A stretch of 38,775 nucleotides of DNA from Promicromonosporaceae bacterium (GCA_009783295.1 WRHK01000035.1:1-38775); one strand, 5' to 3'. Counted from the first letter of the stretch, positions 1 through 8,484 are shown. Numbers and translations: made by a program. Notes: generated by a model from the letters alone, not told the origin.

Positions 1-222
1 CTCGTCGTGGTCGACGACATCGGCATGCTGCCCGCCGGGCAAGCTGCCGCCGAAGCGTTCTACGCGTCGTGGACGCGACCTACGAGAGGCGCTCCGTGGC
101 CGTCTCCGCGAGCCAGCACCCCGCCGGCTTCGACACGATCATGCCCAAGACCCTCGGTACCGCCGCAGTCGACCGGCCCCTGCACCACGCCCCCGTCGTC
201 GTCACCGAGGGCACATCACTAG
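1..222 (+). pseudogene. IS21-family IstB ATPase remnant, frameshifted and truncated
   Basis: This is a piece of the helper ATPase (IstB) of an IS21-family insertion sequence; in intact elements it works with the IstA transposase. The first frame reads LVVVDDIGMLPAGQAAAEAFY, the Walker B region of IstB, up to about base 65. The match then continues in another frame from about base 69 with DATYERRSVAVS, HPAGFDTIMPKTL, AAVDRPLHH and VVVTEGTSL, the conserved C-terminal half of IstB. A single frameshift near 65-70 therefore splits the gene. Similarity ends near 222, and the frame runs on without family resemblance into the reverse complement of the next gene. No IstA or terminal inverted repeat is visible because the window begins inside the gene. 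It is almost certainly non-functional. Confidence 0.8.
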
Positions 223-234
223 ACGCCGACGCGG

Positions 235-1017
235 TCAGCCCTGCGGGGCGGTGGCCGGGTGCCACGGATCGACTGGCGCGTCGAGCCGCTGCCCGTCGAT
301 CACGATGTCGACGCGCTCGTTGAAGAAGGCGACCAGGCCGCCCACGCGCTCTCCCTCGGGCAGCGGCTCGGGCAGCGTCCAGGCGAGGTCCCGGATCAAG
401 CGGTCGCCGACGCGGGCTGAGAAGTACGCTGCCCGCCCTTTGTAGGCACAGGCCGTCTGGGTGTCGCTTGGCTCGAGCTCGACGACGACGTCCTCGCGCG
501 GGATGTAGTAGCGAGTCGGCAGCAGGGTCTCGAAGAGCATGAGTGTCCGTGACGACTCGGCGAGCACCTGGCCGTCACGCTCGAGGCGGACGTGCCGTGA
601 GCTGGCGCGCACGTCGATCCGGTGGAACGGGTCGTGCGGGTGGGCTGAGATGGGCTCGTCCTCCTCGTACCAGGCGTCGAACGAGGTGAAGTCGAGGACG
701 ACGTAGCCGGCCAGGTCGGGAGCGACGAGCCGAAGCCCTGACCCGTCGCGGCCCTTCCCACGCACGACCACCCGCGCGCCCTCCGCGGTGTGCCGCGCAC
801 GCCGGTCGCCGTCCGAGACGGGCGCCACGCCGGGACGGATGTCCTTCTCGGGCACGGCGTAGGCGGGCACGACGTGCCCGGGCTCCCACACCAGCACGGC
901 CCGGGTGCTGTCGATGACCGTCTCGCCAGCGAGTGCGGCGCGGATCCGGACCGTGGTCGGCTCGTACCGCAGCTCGCCCAGGGCTGCCGCCAGGAGGCCG
1001 TGCACCAGCGTGCTCAT
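235..1017 (-). CDS. DUF427 domain protein with two tandem domains
   Basis: The product (260 aa) carries two DUF427 domains. The first spans about residues 17-115, with AGETVIDSTRAVLVWE and YAVPEKDI. The second spans about 130-245, with DGQVLAESSRTLMLFE, YYIPREDV, CAYKGRAAYFS and WTLPEPLPEGERVGGLVAFFNERVD split across its core. DUF427 is a small beta-rich fold of unknown biochemical role, common in actinobacteria; two-domain forms are known. The frame is open for 83 further codons upstream, but that part is Arg/Pro-rich and unlike the family, so I place the start at the ATG at 1017. No strong ribosome-binding site precedes it. The family assignment is sure; the function is unknown. Confidence 0.85.
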   Translation of the reverse strand: MSTLVHGLLAAALGELRYEPTTVRIRAALAGETVIDSTRAVLVWEPGHVVPAYAVPEKDIRPGVAPVSDGDRRARHTAEGARVVVRGKGRDGSGLRLVAPDLAGYVVLDFTSFDAWYEEDEPISAHPHDPFHRIDVRASSRHVRLERDGQVLAESSRTLMLFETLLPTRYYIPREDVVVELEPSDTQTACAYKGRAAYFSARVGDRLIRDLAWTLPEPLPEGERVGGLVAFFNERVDIVIDGQRLDAPVDPWHPATAPQG

Positions 1018-1628
1018 CGGGCGACCCGCGGTGCACGGTCCTGCAGCATCGTCGGTGCGGTCTTCCAAGCTTCGGACCGGGGCTTTCCCATGGTGGCCCT
1101 CCCTACGTCGGCTCCGCGGGAACGTGGTCTGCGCTCCATCACTCGATTCGACAAGGCGGAGGTCTGGTTCGTGACACTGCGGCGATGTCGGCGCGGGTTC
1201 CGACGGTCCCGGCCGCCCGGGGCCGCCGACGCGTTCGTCACAGAGCGGCCGCCTACCCGGTCGCACTCACTGACAGGGACGGTCGAGTCGCAGGTAAGGA
1301 CGAGTCCGACCGGGTTTCACCGGGGCGGGTCAGACCGCCAGTCCGGAAGCAGAGAGCGACTGGACCCGCTTGTCACCCCTCTGTCGGCTGAGCGACTTCC
1401 CCCGGTCAGCCGTGCCGGCCGCCTTCCCCAGGCCGGCCAGGACGAGGTCCCGGCGTACTCGCGCCGGGGCCTCGTCCACCACCGGGCCGCGGATGACTCG
1501 CACCAACCAGCTGGGCCCGGCACGTCTCGCACGCTGCCCTGCCGTCCCTGGTGGCCGGCAAGGGCACGCTCGTGCAGACCTCCTCGAAATCCGGGCGTGC
1601 CGGCCGGGGCCCGCTGCCGTCGGCGGGT
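1018..1628. other. 611-bp gap with an unidentified coding-like fragment
   Basis: No complete gene can be supported between the DUF427 and SDR genes. On the minus strand, about 1535 down to a TGA at 1330, one frame has high G/C third positions and protein-like composition (PSWLVRVIRGPVVDEAP, then RVRRDLVLAGLGKAAG). It has no convincing start and no family that I recognise. It could be the tail of a decayed gene or chance in GC-rich DNA. Because 1018 lies upstream of the DUF427 start, the promoter of that gene should lie in 1018-1250, but no clear -10/-35 pair stands out. Confidence 0.3.
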
Positions 1629-2678
1629 TCACCCGTCCGACGGCACCCGGCCCAGCAGCTCCTCGCTCAGCGCCCACAGTCGCCGAGCCGACACGGGGTC
1701 GATCGCGTAGGGGACGACCGTGGCCTGCGGGTCCTGCTCGGTGGCGAAGTCGATGGGCTGTGGGTCCTCGTCGAGCACGGAGATGTCGTTGTCCTTGAGG
1801 TAGACGCCGCCGATCCCGTCGAGCAGCGGGCTCGTGGCGGCGAACACGGTGGTGCTCGCCCCCTGCTGGAGCGTCTTGCGCTCGTGGTACGGGTCGATGA
1901 TCGGCCGGCCGGCGTCGTCGAGCAGGCCCATGGTGTGGTGCTGCTCGTCGCTGAGCTGCTGCCCGGCCTCGCCCTCGGGGTGCCAGGGGCCGAGGTTGGT
2001 GCCGAGGATGATGCCCGGGTGCACGGCGAAGCCGCGGATGCGGTCCGGCGCCCAGCGGCGGTCGAGCTCGACGGCGAAGAGCACGTTGGCGGTCTTGGAC
2101 TGGCCGTATCCGAGCATGCCCGCCGGGTCGTAGCCCTCGTGGAAGTGGGGGTCGTCCCAGCGGATGTCCGAGAGCCGGTGGCCGCCCGAGGTCAGGTTGA
2201 CGACCCGCGCGCCGTGCGCCGCACGCAGGGCGGGGAGCAGGCCGAGCGTGAGCTGGAAGTGGCCGAGGTGGTTGGTCGCGAACTGCGACTCGTAGCCGCG
2301 GGTGTCGCGCACCAGGGGGCCGCCCATCAGGCCGGCGTTGTTGATCAGCGTGTGCAGTGCGTGGCCTTCGGCGAGGTGCTGCTCGACGAAGGCGTCGATC
2401 GAGCCGGGGTCGAGGAGGTCGAGCCGGCGGGTCTCGATCCGGGCCGCCGTCGCGGGGTCGACGTCGTGGAACTGCTCTCGCGCTCGGTCGGGGTTGCGGG
2501 ACGCGACGGTGACGTGCGCGCCCGCCCCGGCGAGCGCCAGGGTGGTCTGGCGTCCGAGGCCGGAGTGGCCGCCGGTGACGACGACGTTCCGTCCGGTCAG
2601 GTCGACGTCCTTCAGGACGTCGTCGGTGGTCGAGGCGGGGGTGAAGCCGGTGCCGAGGGGGTGCTGTCGATGTGTCAT
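1629..2678 (-). CDS. SDR-family oxidoreductase
   Basis: A 349-aa classical-type short-chain dehydrogenase/reductase, slightly long because of an N-terminal lead and a C-terminal extension like retinol-dehydrogenase/WW-oxidoreductase-like SDRs. The cofactor motif TGGHSGLG lies at residues 35-42, NNAG at 113-116, the catalytic Ser at about 164 (NLTSGG) and the YxxxK pair at Y191/K195 (YGQSK). The family uses NAD(P)H to reduce or oxidise carbonyl/alcohol groups; the substrate cannot be told from sequence. The start is the ATG at 2678 (MTHRQHPLG), the last Met before the conserved fold. It is divergent from an AraC-type regulator 91 bp away, a layout in which the regulator commonly controls the enzyme. 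SDRs of this type next to AraC genes probably act on small xenobiotic or aldehyde substrates, which is an inference. Confidence 0.9.
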   Translation of the reverse strand: MTHRQHPLGTGFTPASTTDDVLKDVDLTGRNVVVTGGHSGLGRQTTLALAGAGAHVTVASRNPDRAREQFHDVDPATAARIETRRLDLLDPGSIDAFVEQHLAEGHALHTLINNAGLMGGPLVRDTRGYESQFATNHLGHFQLTLGLLPALRAAHGARVVNLTSGGHRLSDIRWDDPHFHEGYDPAGMLGYGQSKTANVLFAVELDRRWAPDRIRGFAVHPGIILGTNLGPWHPEGEAGQQLSDEQHHTMGLLDDAGRPIIDPYHERKTLQQGASTTVFAATSPLLDGIGGVYLKDNDISVLDEDPQPIDFATEQDPQATVVPYAIDPVSARRLWALSEELLGRVPSDG

Positions 2679-2769
2679 GGATCCATCGTGCGCCGGGCGG
2701 GCCGAACTCCGAATACCTAGGCATCCGTATTTTCTTCGCGAGAGTACGGAGGAGGGTACGCTCGCCGGT
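2679..2769. promoter_or_regulatory. Divergent SDR/AraC promoter region
   Basis: This 91-bp gap is visibly more AT-rich than its surroundings. It contains AATAC (2712-2716) facing GTATT (2727-2731), the palindrome CCTAGG (2716-2721), and CCGTA (2725-2729) facing TACGG (2745-2749). On the minus strand TAGGTA over this segment could be a -10 for the SDR gene. These short repeats are candidate sites for the AraC protein, but none is a proven match to a known motif. Confidence 0.4.
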
Positions 2770-3705
2770 ATGGCACCCGACCAGCTCTCGCGCGCGTTCG
2801 ACCTCGTCGAGGTCCGCGGGGTGCTCACCGGCGGGGTCGTCGCCGACGGGGCCTGGGTGACTCGCGCCAGCCTGACTGAGCTCAAGTTCTTCGCCGTGAT
2901 CGCGGGAGTCGTCCGTCTCACCGCCGACGGCGTCGACGACCCCATCGACCTCACGCCCGGCGACGTCGTCGTGCTGAACCGGCGCTCATGGGTGGAGCTG
3001 CGGGGCGGGCCTGTCGGCCAGGTTCCGCACGCGGTGGAGCCCGAGGCGGACTTCGCCTCCCTCCGCCGCCTCGGCCTGCCGGCCGCGCTCGCCTCCGGGC
3101 GCGACGTGGTCGTGGGCGGCCGCGTCGACCTGAACCCGGTCGGCCAGGTGCTCCTCGCCGAGGCGTTGCCACCCGTCGCGCTCGTCGGCGGGGCCGGGCC
3201 GACCGCCGACCACCTGCGCGGCAGCGTCCACCGCCTGATCGAGGAGGTCACCAGCGACCGGCTGGGCGCCGCGTACGCCGTCCGCCAGCACACCCAGCTC
3301 CTGCTGCTCGAGCTGCTGCGCTCGGTCGCGGAGCAGGCCGACCTTCCGCCCGGATGGCTGCGAGCGCTGGCCGACCCCGGGCTCCGCCCGGCGCTGGACG
3401 CCATCCACACCGACCCGGCCCGGCCCTGGAGCCTGCCCGACCTGGCCCGCACGGCCGCCATGTCGCGCACGACCTTCGCTGAACGGTTCCGCACCGTGGC
3501 CGGCGTCCCGCCGATCACCTTCCTCAGCCGGTGGCGGATCGTTCTCGCGCAGCGCGCCCTGCGCGACCGGGACGCCCGGGTCGGGGCGCTCGCGGCGGAG
3601 CTGGGCTACGCGTCGGAGAGCGCGTTCAGCACCGCGTTCAAGCGGGAGACCGGCCTCTCGCCGCTGCAGTACCGCCGTCAGATGCGCGAGGGCGTCGCTG
3701 CCTGA
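2770..3705 (+). CDS. AraC-family transcriptional regulator with cupin sensor domain
   Basis: A 311-aa regulator. Residues about 1-190 form an AraC-binding/cupin_6-like sensor domain, with LTPGDVVVLNRRSWVEL typical of that group. Residues about 210-305 form the double helix-turn-helix: the first helix pair is WSLPDLARTAAMSRTTFAERF and the second is VGALAAELGYASESAFSTAFKR, followed by G.SPLQYRR. The start at ATG 2770 gives the usual length for the group; GGAGG lies about 20 bases upstream. It is divergent from the SDR gene, so it probably controls that gene and itself from the 91-bp gap. The ligand is unknown. Confidence 0.9.
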   Translation: MAPDQLSRAFDLVEVRGVLTGGVVADGAWVTRASLTELKFFAVIAGVVRLTADGVDDPIDLTPGDVVVLNRRSWVELRGGPVGQVPHAVEPEADFASLRRLGLPAALASGRDVVVGGRVDLNPVGQVLLAEALPPVALVGGAGPTADHLRGSVHRLIEEVTSDRLGAAYAVRQHTQLLLLELLRSVAEQADLPPGWLRALADPGLRPALDAIHTDPARPWSLPDLARTAAMSRTTFAERFRTVAGVPPITFLSRWRIVLAQRALRDRDARVGALAAELGYASESAFSTAFKRETGLSPLQYRRQMREGVAA

Positions 3706-3738
3706 ACGCCTGGGTTGCCCATCGGGCGAGGGTGTCGA

Positions 3739-4053
3739 TCAGGCGGCCGCGCCGCGCCGGTCGTTGAGCACCCAGGCGGCCGCCGCCGCGGTTGCTGCCG
3801 CGGTGAAGACCGCCGGCCACGCGCCGATCTTCTTGGCCAGCGGGTGCGAGAGCCCGAACGCCGCGACGTAGGTCGCGGCGAGGACCGCCGTCGTCGCAGG
3901 CCCGGAGGTCTGGGCCCACTGCCTGCCCGCCGCGACACCGGCCGCGGCCAGCACGACTCCGGCCAGCGGGCGCTGCTTGGTGGCACGTCCGACGGCGAAC
4001 CCTCCGACCAGGCCGGCGGCGACGATGGGGGCGGTGGGAGTCGTGGTCGACAT
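3739..4053 (-). CDS. Small hydrophobic membrane protein
   Basis: A 104-aa protein that I cannot assign to a named family. Hydrophobic Ala/Gly/Val-rich stretches at about 9-24, 30-43, 52-68 and 80-96 could form three or four short membrane segments, with charged breaks at RATKQRP and LAKKIG. The start chosen is the ATG at 4053, which opens an unstructured MSTTTPTAP leader; no good ribosome-binding site precedes it. It lies 41 bp downstream of another small membrane-protein gene on the same strand, so the two may be co-transcribed. It meets the AraC gene tail to tail. Confidence 0.6.
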   Translation of the reverse strand: MSTTTPTAPIVAAGLVGGFAVGRATKQRPLAGVVLAAAGVAAGRQWAQTSGPATTAVLAATYVAAFGLSHPLAKKIGAWPAVFTAAATAAAAAWVLNDRRGAAA

Positions 4054-4094
4054 GGAGGTGACCGTACCCCGCTCGGCTTGGTGCGTTCGGCGGC

Positions 4095-4448
4095 TCAGCC
4101 CTGCCTGCTCGACGGCAGCGCGCTCTGGGGGAGGGCGAGGCCCTCGCGGAACCGGCGGCCGATCAGCAGGTAGCCGAGCCAGATCGCGGAGGCCATCGGC
4201 ACCACGAGCAGAGACACGGGGGCCGTGACGAGCCAGAAGGTGAGTGGGTCCAGCCGGCCGCGAGAGCGGACGAGGCGGACCAGGCCCAAGACCAGAGCGG
4301 CGGTCGCGACGACGGCGAAAGTGACCCAGAAGACAGGAACGGCGCGTCCGGAGCCCACGTTGACGAGTGCGAGCCAGCGCACGCTCGACCAGACCACGAA
4401 GGCGGCGGTGAAGGCGAGGGCTGCGGGGATCATCGTGCGGTGAGTCAT
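4095..4448 (-). CDS. Small integral membrane protein
   Basis: A 117-aa protein with three predicted transmembrane helices: about residues 8-26, 40-62 (FWVTFAVVATAALVLGLVRL) and 72-94, followed by a positively charged tail. No domain is recognised. A good ribosome-binding site (GAAGGAG) lies just upstream of the ATG at 4448, which supports the start. It is probably the first gene of a two-gene unit with the 104-aa protein. The 231 bp between its start and the next gene (4449-4679) should hold divergent promoters but show no clear motif. Confidence 0.65.
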   Translation of the reverse strand: MTHRTMIPAALAFTAAFVVWSSVRWLALVNVGSGRAVPVFWVTFAVVATAALVLGLVRLVRSRGRLDPLTFWLVTAPVSLLVVPMASAIWLGYLLIGRRFREGLALPQSALPSSRQG

Positions 4449-4679
4449 GCGTCGGCTCCTTCGAGCAGGGCCGCGGCGGCGGCGAAGACGGGAAGGGGTC
4501 GGCGCGCAAGGCGCGGCGTCGTGCTCAACTTTACAGGTTTGGTCACGAGATCACCAAGTTTCCGCCGTTCAGGGCGCGCGACGCTGGCGTCAGGCTGAGG
4601 CATCGAGCGCCAGCATCCTCGGGTGTCGGTACGAGGTCGCCGACCATGAGGCGCGAAGCCGACCCGGAGGGAACGACTC

Positions 4680-5765
4680 ATGGACATCGACGTCCCGCAC
4701 CGCCTGCGCCCGCGTGGCGCCAGGCTGCTGAACGCCGCCGCTGCCACGGCCCTCGCGCTGGGAGGCTCCGCCGTCGCCGACTGGTCGGCGCTCGCCCAGG
4801 GCGCCGAGGCCAAGGTCAGCGCCGCGACCAGCGCTGTCGCCACCGTGCCGACCGGGCTGCTGGTCTTCCACACCTACGTCTCCTACGCCGACGGGAGCGG
4901 CCGGCTCTGGGTGCACGACGTCGGCGCCCAGACCACCACCGACGTGTCGGCCGGCTGGGTCAGCGGCGGTCTGCTGCGCGACCCGATGAACGGCGTCATC
5001 TCCCCGGACGGGCGGTACCTGCTGTTCATGGCGATCAGCGAGGGCGAGTGGAACGTGTTCGCCTGGCACCTCGACACCGCCGACGACCCCGTCAACCTCA
5101 CCAAGAACGGCGATCCGGGCCTCGGGCTGACCTGGGGTCGCAACGAGGACCCGAAGTGGTCGCCCGACGGCAGCCGCGTGTACTGGAAGCACGAGGGCGA
5201 CATCGTCACCGCCGACGTCGACATCGCGCTCGACGGCACCCCGAGCCTGTCCGGCCGGCGCAACCTGACGAACACCCCGTGGGACCGCACCGCCAACACC
5301 GGCGAGGACTGGATGCCCTACCCGGCTCCTGACGACTCGGTCGTCTACTACACCACCGGGGTCGGGGTCGACGCCGACATCTGGATGGTCGACACGACCA
5401 CGGGCACCACGACGGCGGTGGCCGCGACGCCCGGCGTCCAGGAGTACTACCCCGTCCTGGCCGAGGACGGGACGCTGTACTACGCCCGCTGGGCCTCGAC
5501 GAGCACGCGCGACGACGAGGTCTGGGCCAGGTCCACCACGGGCGTGCACGCCCCGGCGCCCTTCAACCTCGCCGGTGCGAACAGCTCCGACCCCTGGCCG
5601 GTGCCGGGCACCACGTGGGTGGTCTTCGTCGCCACGGAGTCCGACGGCTTCTACCACCTGTACGCGGGCGACAGCCTGACGGGGAACACGGTCGCTCTGG
5701 CCACGCTGGGCCTCGACGTGCCCGGCACGAACATCCTCGGGCCCGCGTACTGGTCCGGGACCTAG
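4680..5765 (+). CDS. Secreted TolB-like beta-propeller protein
   Basis: A 361-aa protein that starts at ATG 4680, eight bases after GGAGGG. Residues about 1-40 look like a signal region: Arg-containing N part, then LLNAAAATALALGGSAV. The rest is built from PD40/WD40-like blades of the TolB/DPP-IV propeller type: ISPDGRYLLFM, WSPDGSRVYWKHEG.I, YPAPDDSVVYYTTG..DADIWMVD and YYPVLAEDGTLYYARW. Such propellers bind ligands or partner proteins. No hydrolase domain follows, so it is unlikely to be a peptidase. Its TAG stop lies within a CTAG that also gives the stop of the convergent CPBP gene. The role is probably extracytoplasmic binding, which is an inference. Confidence 0.8.
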   Translation: MDIDVPHRLRPRGARLLNAAAATALALGGSAVADWSALAQGAEAKVSAATSAVATVPTGLLVFHTYVSYADGSGRLWVHDVGAQTTTDVSAGWVSGGLLRDPMNGVISPDGRYLLFMAISEGEWNVFAWHLDTADDPVNLTKNGDPGLGLTWGRNEDPKWSPDGSRVYWKHEGDIVTADVDIALDGTPSLSGRRNLTNTPWDRTANTGEDWMPYPAPDDSVVYYTTGVGVDADIWMVDTTTGTTTAVAATPGVQEYYPVLAEDGTLYYARWASTSTRDDEVWARSTTGVHAPAPFNLAGANSSDPWPVPGTTWVVFVATESDGFYHLYAGDSLTGNTVALATLGLDVPGTNILGPAYWSGT

Positions 5766-6604
5766 GCGCGAGTGCACGTGACGCCAGCGGCGACGCGCCC
5801 CCGCCGCGGCAACCGCGCCGGCACCAGGTGACCGCGCCGACGCGCGACCCGGAGCAGGAACGCCGTCACGGCGAGGCAGACGAGCAGGGCGTAGATGCTC
5901 GCCTCCGGGCCGAACTTCCCCCCGCTGATCAGCACGGACCCGGAGGTGGCGGCGTCGAGCAGGCCGTGCCGGTCGATGTTTCCCGAGACCTCGGTGCCGA
6001 AGATGCCCGACTCGGCGAAGTTCCACGCGAAGTGGAGGCCGATCGGCAGCCACAGCGTGCGCGTCGCGACGTACGCCGCGCCCAGCATCCCGCCGGCCTC
6101 GACGGCGATCGAGAGAGCGCCCCACAGGGTGGCGTCGGGGTTGAGCAGGTGCGCCATCCCGAAGACCAGGCCGGTCGAGACCAGTGCGGCCCACGTCCCG
6201 AACCACTGCTCGACGTGGCGGAAGAGCACGCCGCGGAAGAGGAGCTCCTCGGTGACGGCGGCGGGGGCCAGGAAGCCGAAGAGCCACACCGCGTCACCGA
6301 CCGAGCCCCAGCCGGCGACGTGGTAGTCACCGCCGAGGGCGATCGCGCCGATGACCACGGCGAACAGGACCAGGCCGACGACGGAGCCACGGCCTAGTGC
6401 CTGGAGAGCACCGCGCCGTCCCAGCTCGTCGACCGGCCGTCGTTCGGTGCGCCGCACCACCCAGGCGTAGCCGGCCAGTGCACCGAGGGTGGCGACGAGG
6501 CCGAGCGCGAAGGTGAGCCAGGCGTGCTCGCCGGCCGCGCCGACGACGGCGCTGGCGAGGTAGGAGAGGGCGACGAGCGAAAGGAGCTGCAGGACGAATC
6601 TCAT
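5762..6604 (-). CDS. CPBP-family intramembrane metalloprotease (CAAX/Abi type)
   Basis: A 280-aa polytopic membrane protein with all signature motifs of the CPBP family: the EExxxR motif at E119-E120 and R124 (TEELLFRG), the second motif with H152 (FGMAHLL), and the third with H191 and N195 (LHFAWNF). The family contains type II CAAX prenyl-endopeptidase relatives that use metal-bound Glu/His residues to cut within the membrane; in bacteria they serve in bacteriocin immunity or protein processing. The start is the ATG at 6604; an upstream in-frame Met at 6640 would only add charged residues. It is monocistronic and overlaps the stop of the TolB-like gene. The substrate is unknown. Confidence 0.9.
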   Translation of the reverse strand: MRFVLQLLSLVALSYLASAVVGAAGEHAWLTFALGLVATLGALAGYAWVVRRTERRPVDELGRRGALQALGRGSVVGLVLFAVVIGAIALGGDYHVAGWGSVGDAVWLFGFLAPAAVTEELLFRGVLFRHVEQWFGTWAALVSTGLVFGMAHLLNPDATLWGALSIAVEAGGMLGAAYVATRTLWLPIGLHFAWNFAESGIFGTEVSGNIDRHGLLDAATSGSVLISGGKFGPEASIYALLVCLAVTAFLLRVARRRGHLVPARLPRRGRVAAGVTCTRA

Positions 6605-6694
6605 GCCGACGACGCTACGGACGGCCGGACGCCGGAACATCGCCCCACGGTGGACGTTTGGCGGTAGCTCCGATGGGGGACAAGCGCGCGCAGA

Positions 6695-6725
6695 ACAGGG
6701 GCCCGCCTGACGGCAGAGCCCCTGT
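6695..6725 (-). terminator. Hairpin after the ABC exporter genes
   Basis: ACAGGGGC (6695-6702) pairs perfectly with GCCCCTGT (6718-6725), and an inner GCC/GGC may extend the stem. It lies 26 bp past the permease stop on the minus strand and upstream of the CPBP gene. There is no T-tract, as is common in actinobacteria. It is a probable terminator of the ABC operon. Confidence 0.6.
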
Positions 6726-6750
6726 CCCGCACCCGCGAGCGCTCAGACGG

Positions 6751-7599
6751 TCAGCGCCACCGGAACAGCTTGACCGCGAGCGGCGCGCACACGGCGGCCC
6801 AGGCGGCCAGCACGAGCATCTGGATCCACGGGAAGGTCTCCCCGCCCACCCAGCCGTACTGGATGATCTGCGCGGCGGCGCCCATGGGCTGCGCACGGGC
6901 GACGTAGTACAGGAGCTCGCCGGGGGCCGAGGCCCCGCCCATGGCGCCCGAGGTGAACATGAACGCGAAGAACGCGACGTTGCCCACGAGCGTGCCGATG
7001 TTGGCCTTGGGCACGACGGCCGAGATGAGCGACCCGACGGCGAGCAGCGCGGCCATGCCGAGCAGGAATCCGACGAGGACCATCGCGACGTTCTGCGGCA
7101 TCGCGATCGGGAAGAACGCCGCGGTGACGGCGACCAGCAGCACGGTGCCGGCGAGCGAGGCGAGCACGTTGATGGTCGCGTGCGCGGCGAACAGCGCCTG
7201 CGGGCTCATCGGCGAGCTCGAGAACAGCTTGAAGATGCCCTTCTCGCGGAACCCGCCGAAGGTCACCGGCAGGATCGCCAGCGTCGTCATGCCCATGCCC
7301 ATCGCGATGAACGCCGGGAGGGCGAGCAGCACGACGGCGGAGCCGTACACGGGGTGGCCCTGAAGGTTCTCGAACCCGTAGCCCTCGGCGACCTCGCGCA
7401 GGCTGGGCGACATGATCAGGTTGAGGATCAGGATCAGCGTCGGAAACGCGACCCAGAAGATCGAGGAGTCACGCAGCCACACCTTGGTCTCGGTGGTGAG
7501 CAGCGTGCCGAAGCCACGGCCGAGCAGGCGGCGGGGCGTCGCGGGAGGGGCGGCCTGGGTGGCGGCCTGGCCCACGGCGAGGGAGGGAGCGGCAGTCAT
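6751..7599 (-). CDS. ABC-2 type exporter permease
   Basis: A 282-aa membrane protein of the ABC-2 transporter family (DrrB-like). After a Pro/Ala-rich cytoplasmic tail (residues 1-25) comes the LLTTETKVWLRDSSIFWVAFPTL segment typical of these permeases, then about six transmembrane helices. The cytoplasmic loop GFREKGIFKLFSSSPMSPQALFAAH between helices 2 and 3 is characteristic. It starts at ATG 7599 with AAGGA upstream. It lies 34 bp after the matching ATPase gene, so the two form an operon and a heteromeric exporter. Relatives export drugs, antibiotics or lipids; the substrate here is unknown. Confidence 0.9.
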   Translation of the reverse strand: MTAAPSLAVGQAATQAAPPATPRRLLGRGFGTLLTTETKVWLRDSSIFWVAFPTLILILNLIMSPSLREVAEGYGFENLQGHPVYGSAVVLLALPAFIAMGMGMTTLAILPVTFGGFREKGIFKLFSSSPMSPQALFAAHATINVLASLAGTVLLVAVTAAFFPIAMPQNVAMVLVGFLLGMAALLAVGSLISAVVPKANIGTLVGNVAFFAFMFTSGAMGGASAPGELLYYVARAQPMGAAAQIIQYGWVGGETFPWIQMLVLAAWAAVCAPLAVKLFRWR

Positions 7600-7633
7600 G
7601 GTGGTCAGTCCTTCGCGGAGGTGTTCGCCCGGC

Positions 7634-8374
7634 TCAGGCGAAGACGTGCTTGGCAGCCTGGGCTGAGGTCAGCGAGACGAAGACGTCCTCGAGCGAGGTC
7701 GCGTCAGGCGTCGCGGCGATGAGGTCGGTGGGCGAGCCCTCGGCGATGATCCGGCCGCCGTCGATGAGGACGAGCCGGTCGCACAGGCGCTCGGCCTCCT
7801 CCATGAAGTGGGTGACCAGCAGCACGGTGGTGCCGGCGTCGCGCACCGCGCGGATCGCGTCCCACACGTCGCGGCGGGCCTGGGGGTCCAGGCCCGTGGT
7901 CATCTCGTCGAGGATGGCGACGGTCGGCTTGCCGATGAGCGCGAGCGCGATCGAGACGCGCTGCTTCTGGCCGCCGGACAGCGTCTTGAAGCGCGCGTCG
8001 GCCTTCTCGCCGAGGCCGAGCATGGTGATGAGGTTCTCGATGTTCGCCGGGTTCGCGTGGAAGGCGGCGAACATGGTGAGGGCCTCGCGCACCGTGATCT
8101 TGTCGTGGAGCTGCATCTCCTGGAACTGGATGCCGATCTGCTCGCGGACGGCCTCGGGCTGCGTCTGCGGGTCGACGCCGAGCACGGTGATGTGCCCGCC
8201 GTCGGCCTGGCGCAGGCCGGCCACGCACTCGACGGTGGTGGTCTTGCCGGCCCCGTTGGGGCCGAGGACGCCGAAGATCTCGCCGCGCTCGACGACGAAC
8301 GAGACGTCGTCGACGGCGACCTTCGAACCGTAGGTCTTGTGGAGGTTGCGCACCTCCACCACGGGGGCGGTCAT
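7634..8374 (-). CDS. ABC exporter ATP-binding protein
   Basis: A 246-aa nucleotide-binding subunit. Walker A GPNGAGKTT lies at residues 38-46, a Q-loop near 84 (IQFQE), the signature LSGGQKQR at 132-139, Walker B VAILDE at 152-157 with D-loop TTGLD, and the switch His in LLVTHFMEEAE. The short C-terminal part (LEDVFVSLTS) is typical of DrrA/NatA-type exporters. A GAGGAG ribosome-binding site precedes the ATG at 8374. It is the first gene of a two-gene operon with the ABC-2 permease and energises export. Confidence 0.93.
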   Translation of the reverse strand: MTAPVVEVRNLHKTYGSKVAVDDVSFVVERGEIFGVLGPNGAGKTTTVECVAGLRQADGGHITVLGVDPQTQPEAVREQIGIQFQEMQLHDKITVREALTMFAAFHANPANIENLITMLGLGEKADARFKTLSGGQKQRVSIALALIGKPTVAILDEMTTGLDPQARRDVWDAIRAVRDAGTTVLLVTHFMEEAERLCDRLVLIDGGRIIAEGSPTDLIAATPDATSLEDVFVSLTSAQAAKHVFA

Positions 8375-8484
8375 GGGACTCCTCGGGCTGTGGTCCAGTG
8401 GGCCGCGCGGGTGCGCGTGCTCTACCGGACCACGGGCGCGCGGCGCCGTTCAACCGACTGGGCACATCGCGCCGCCCGGACGGG

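Noticed and set aside
1629-3518. Extension of the SDR frame through the AraC gene to 3518
   Set aside because: The extra 280 residues are the mirror of the AraC gene; the SDR fold starts at 2678.
4449-4679. Open frames in the gap before the TolB-like gene
   Set aside because: They only continue into the mirror of neighbouring genes and have no start signal or family resemblance.
8390-8433. GTGGTCC/GGACCAC inverted repeat upstream of the ABC ATPase gene
   Set aside because: A seven-base arm with a 30-base loop in GC-rich DNA is weak; it could be a terminator of the ceramidase-like gene but is not convincing.
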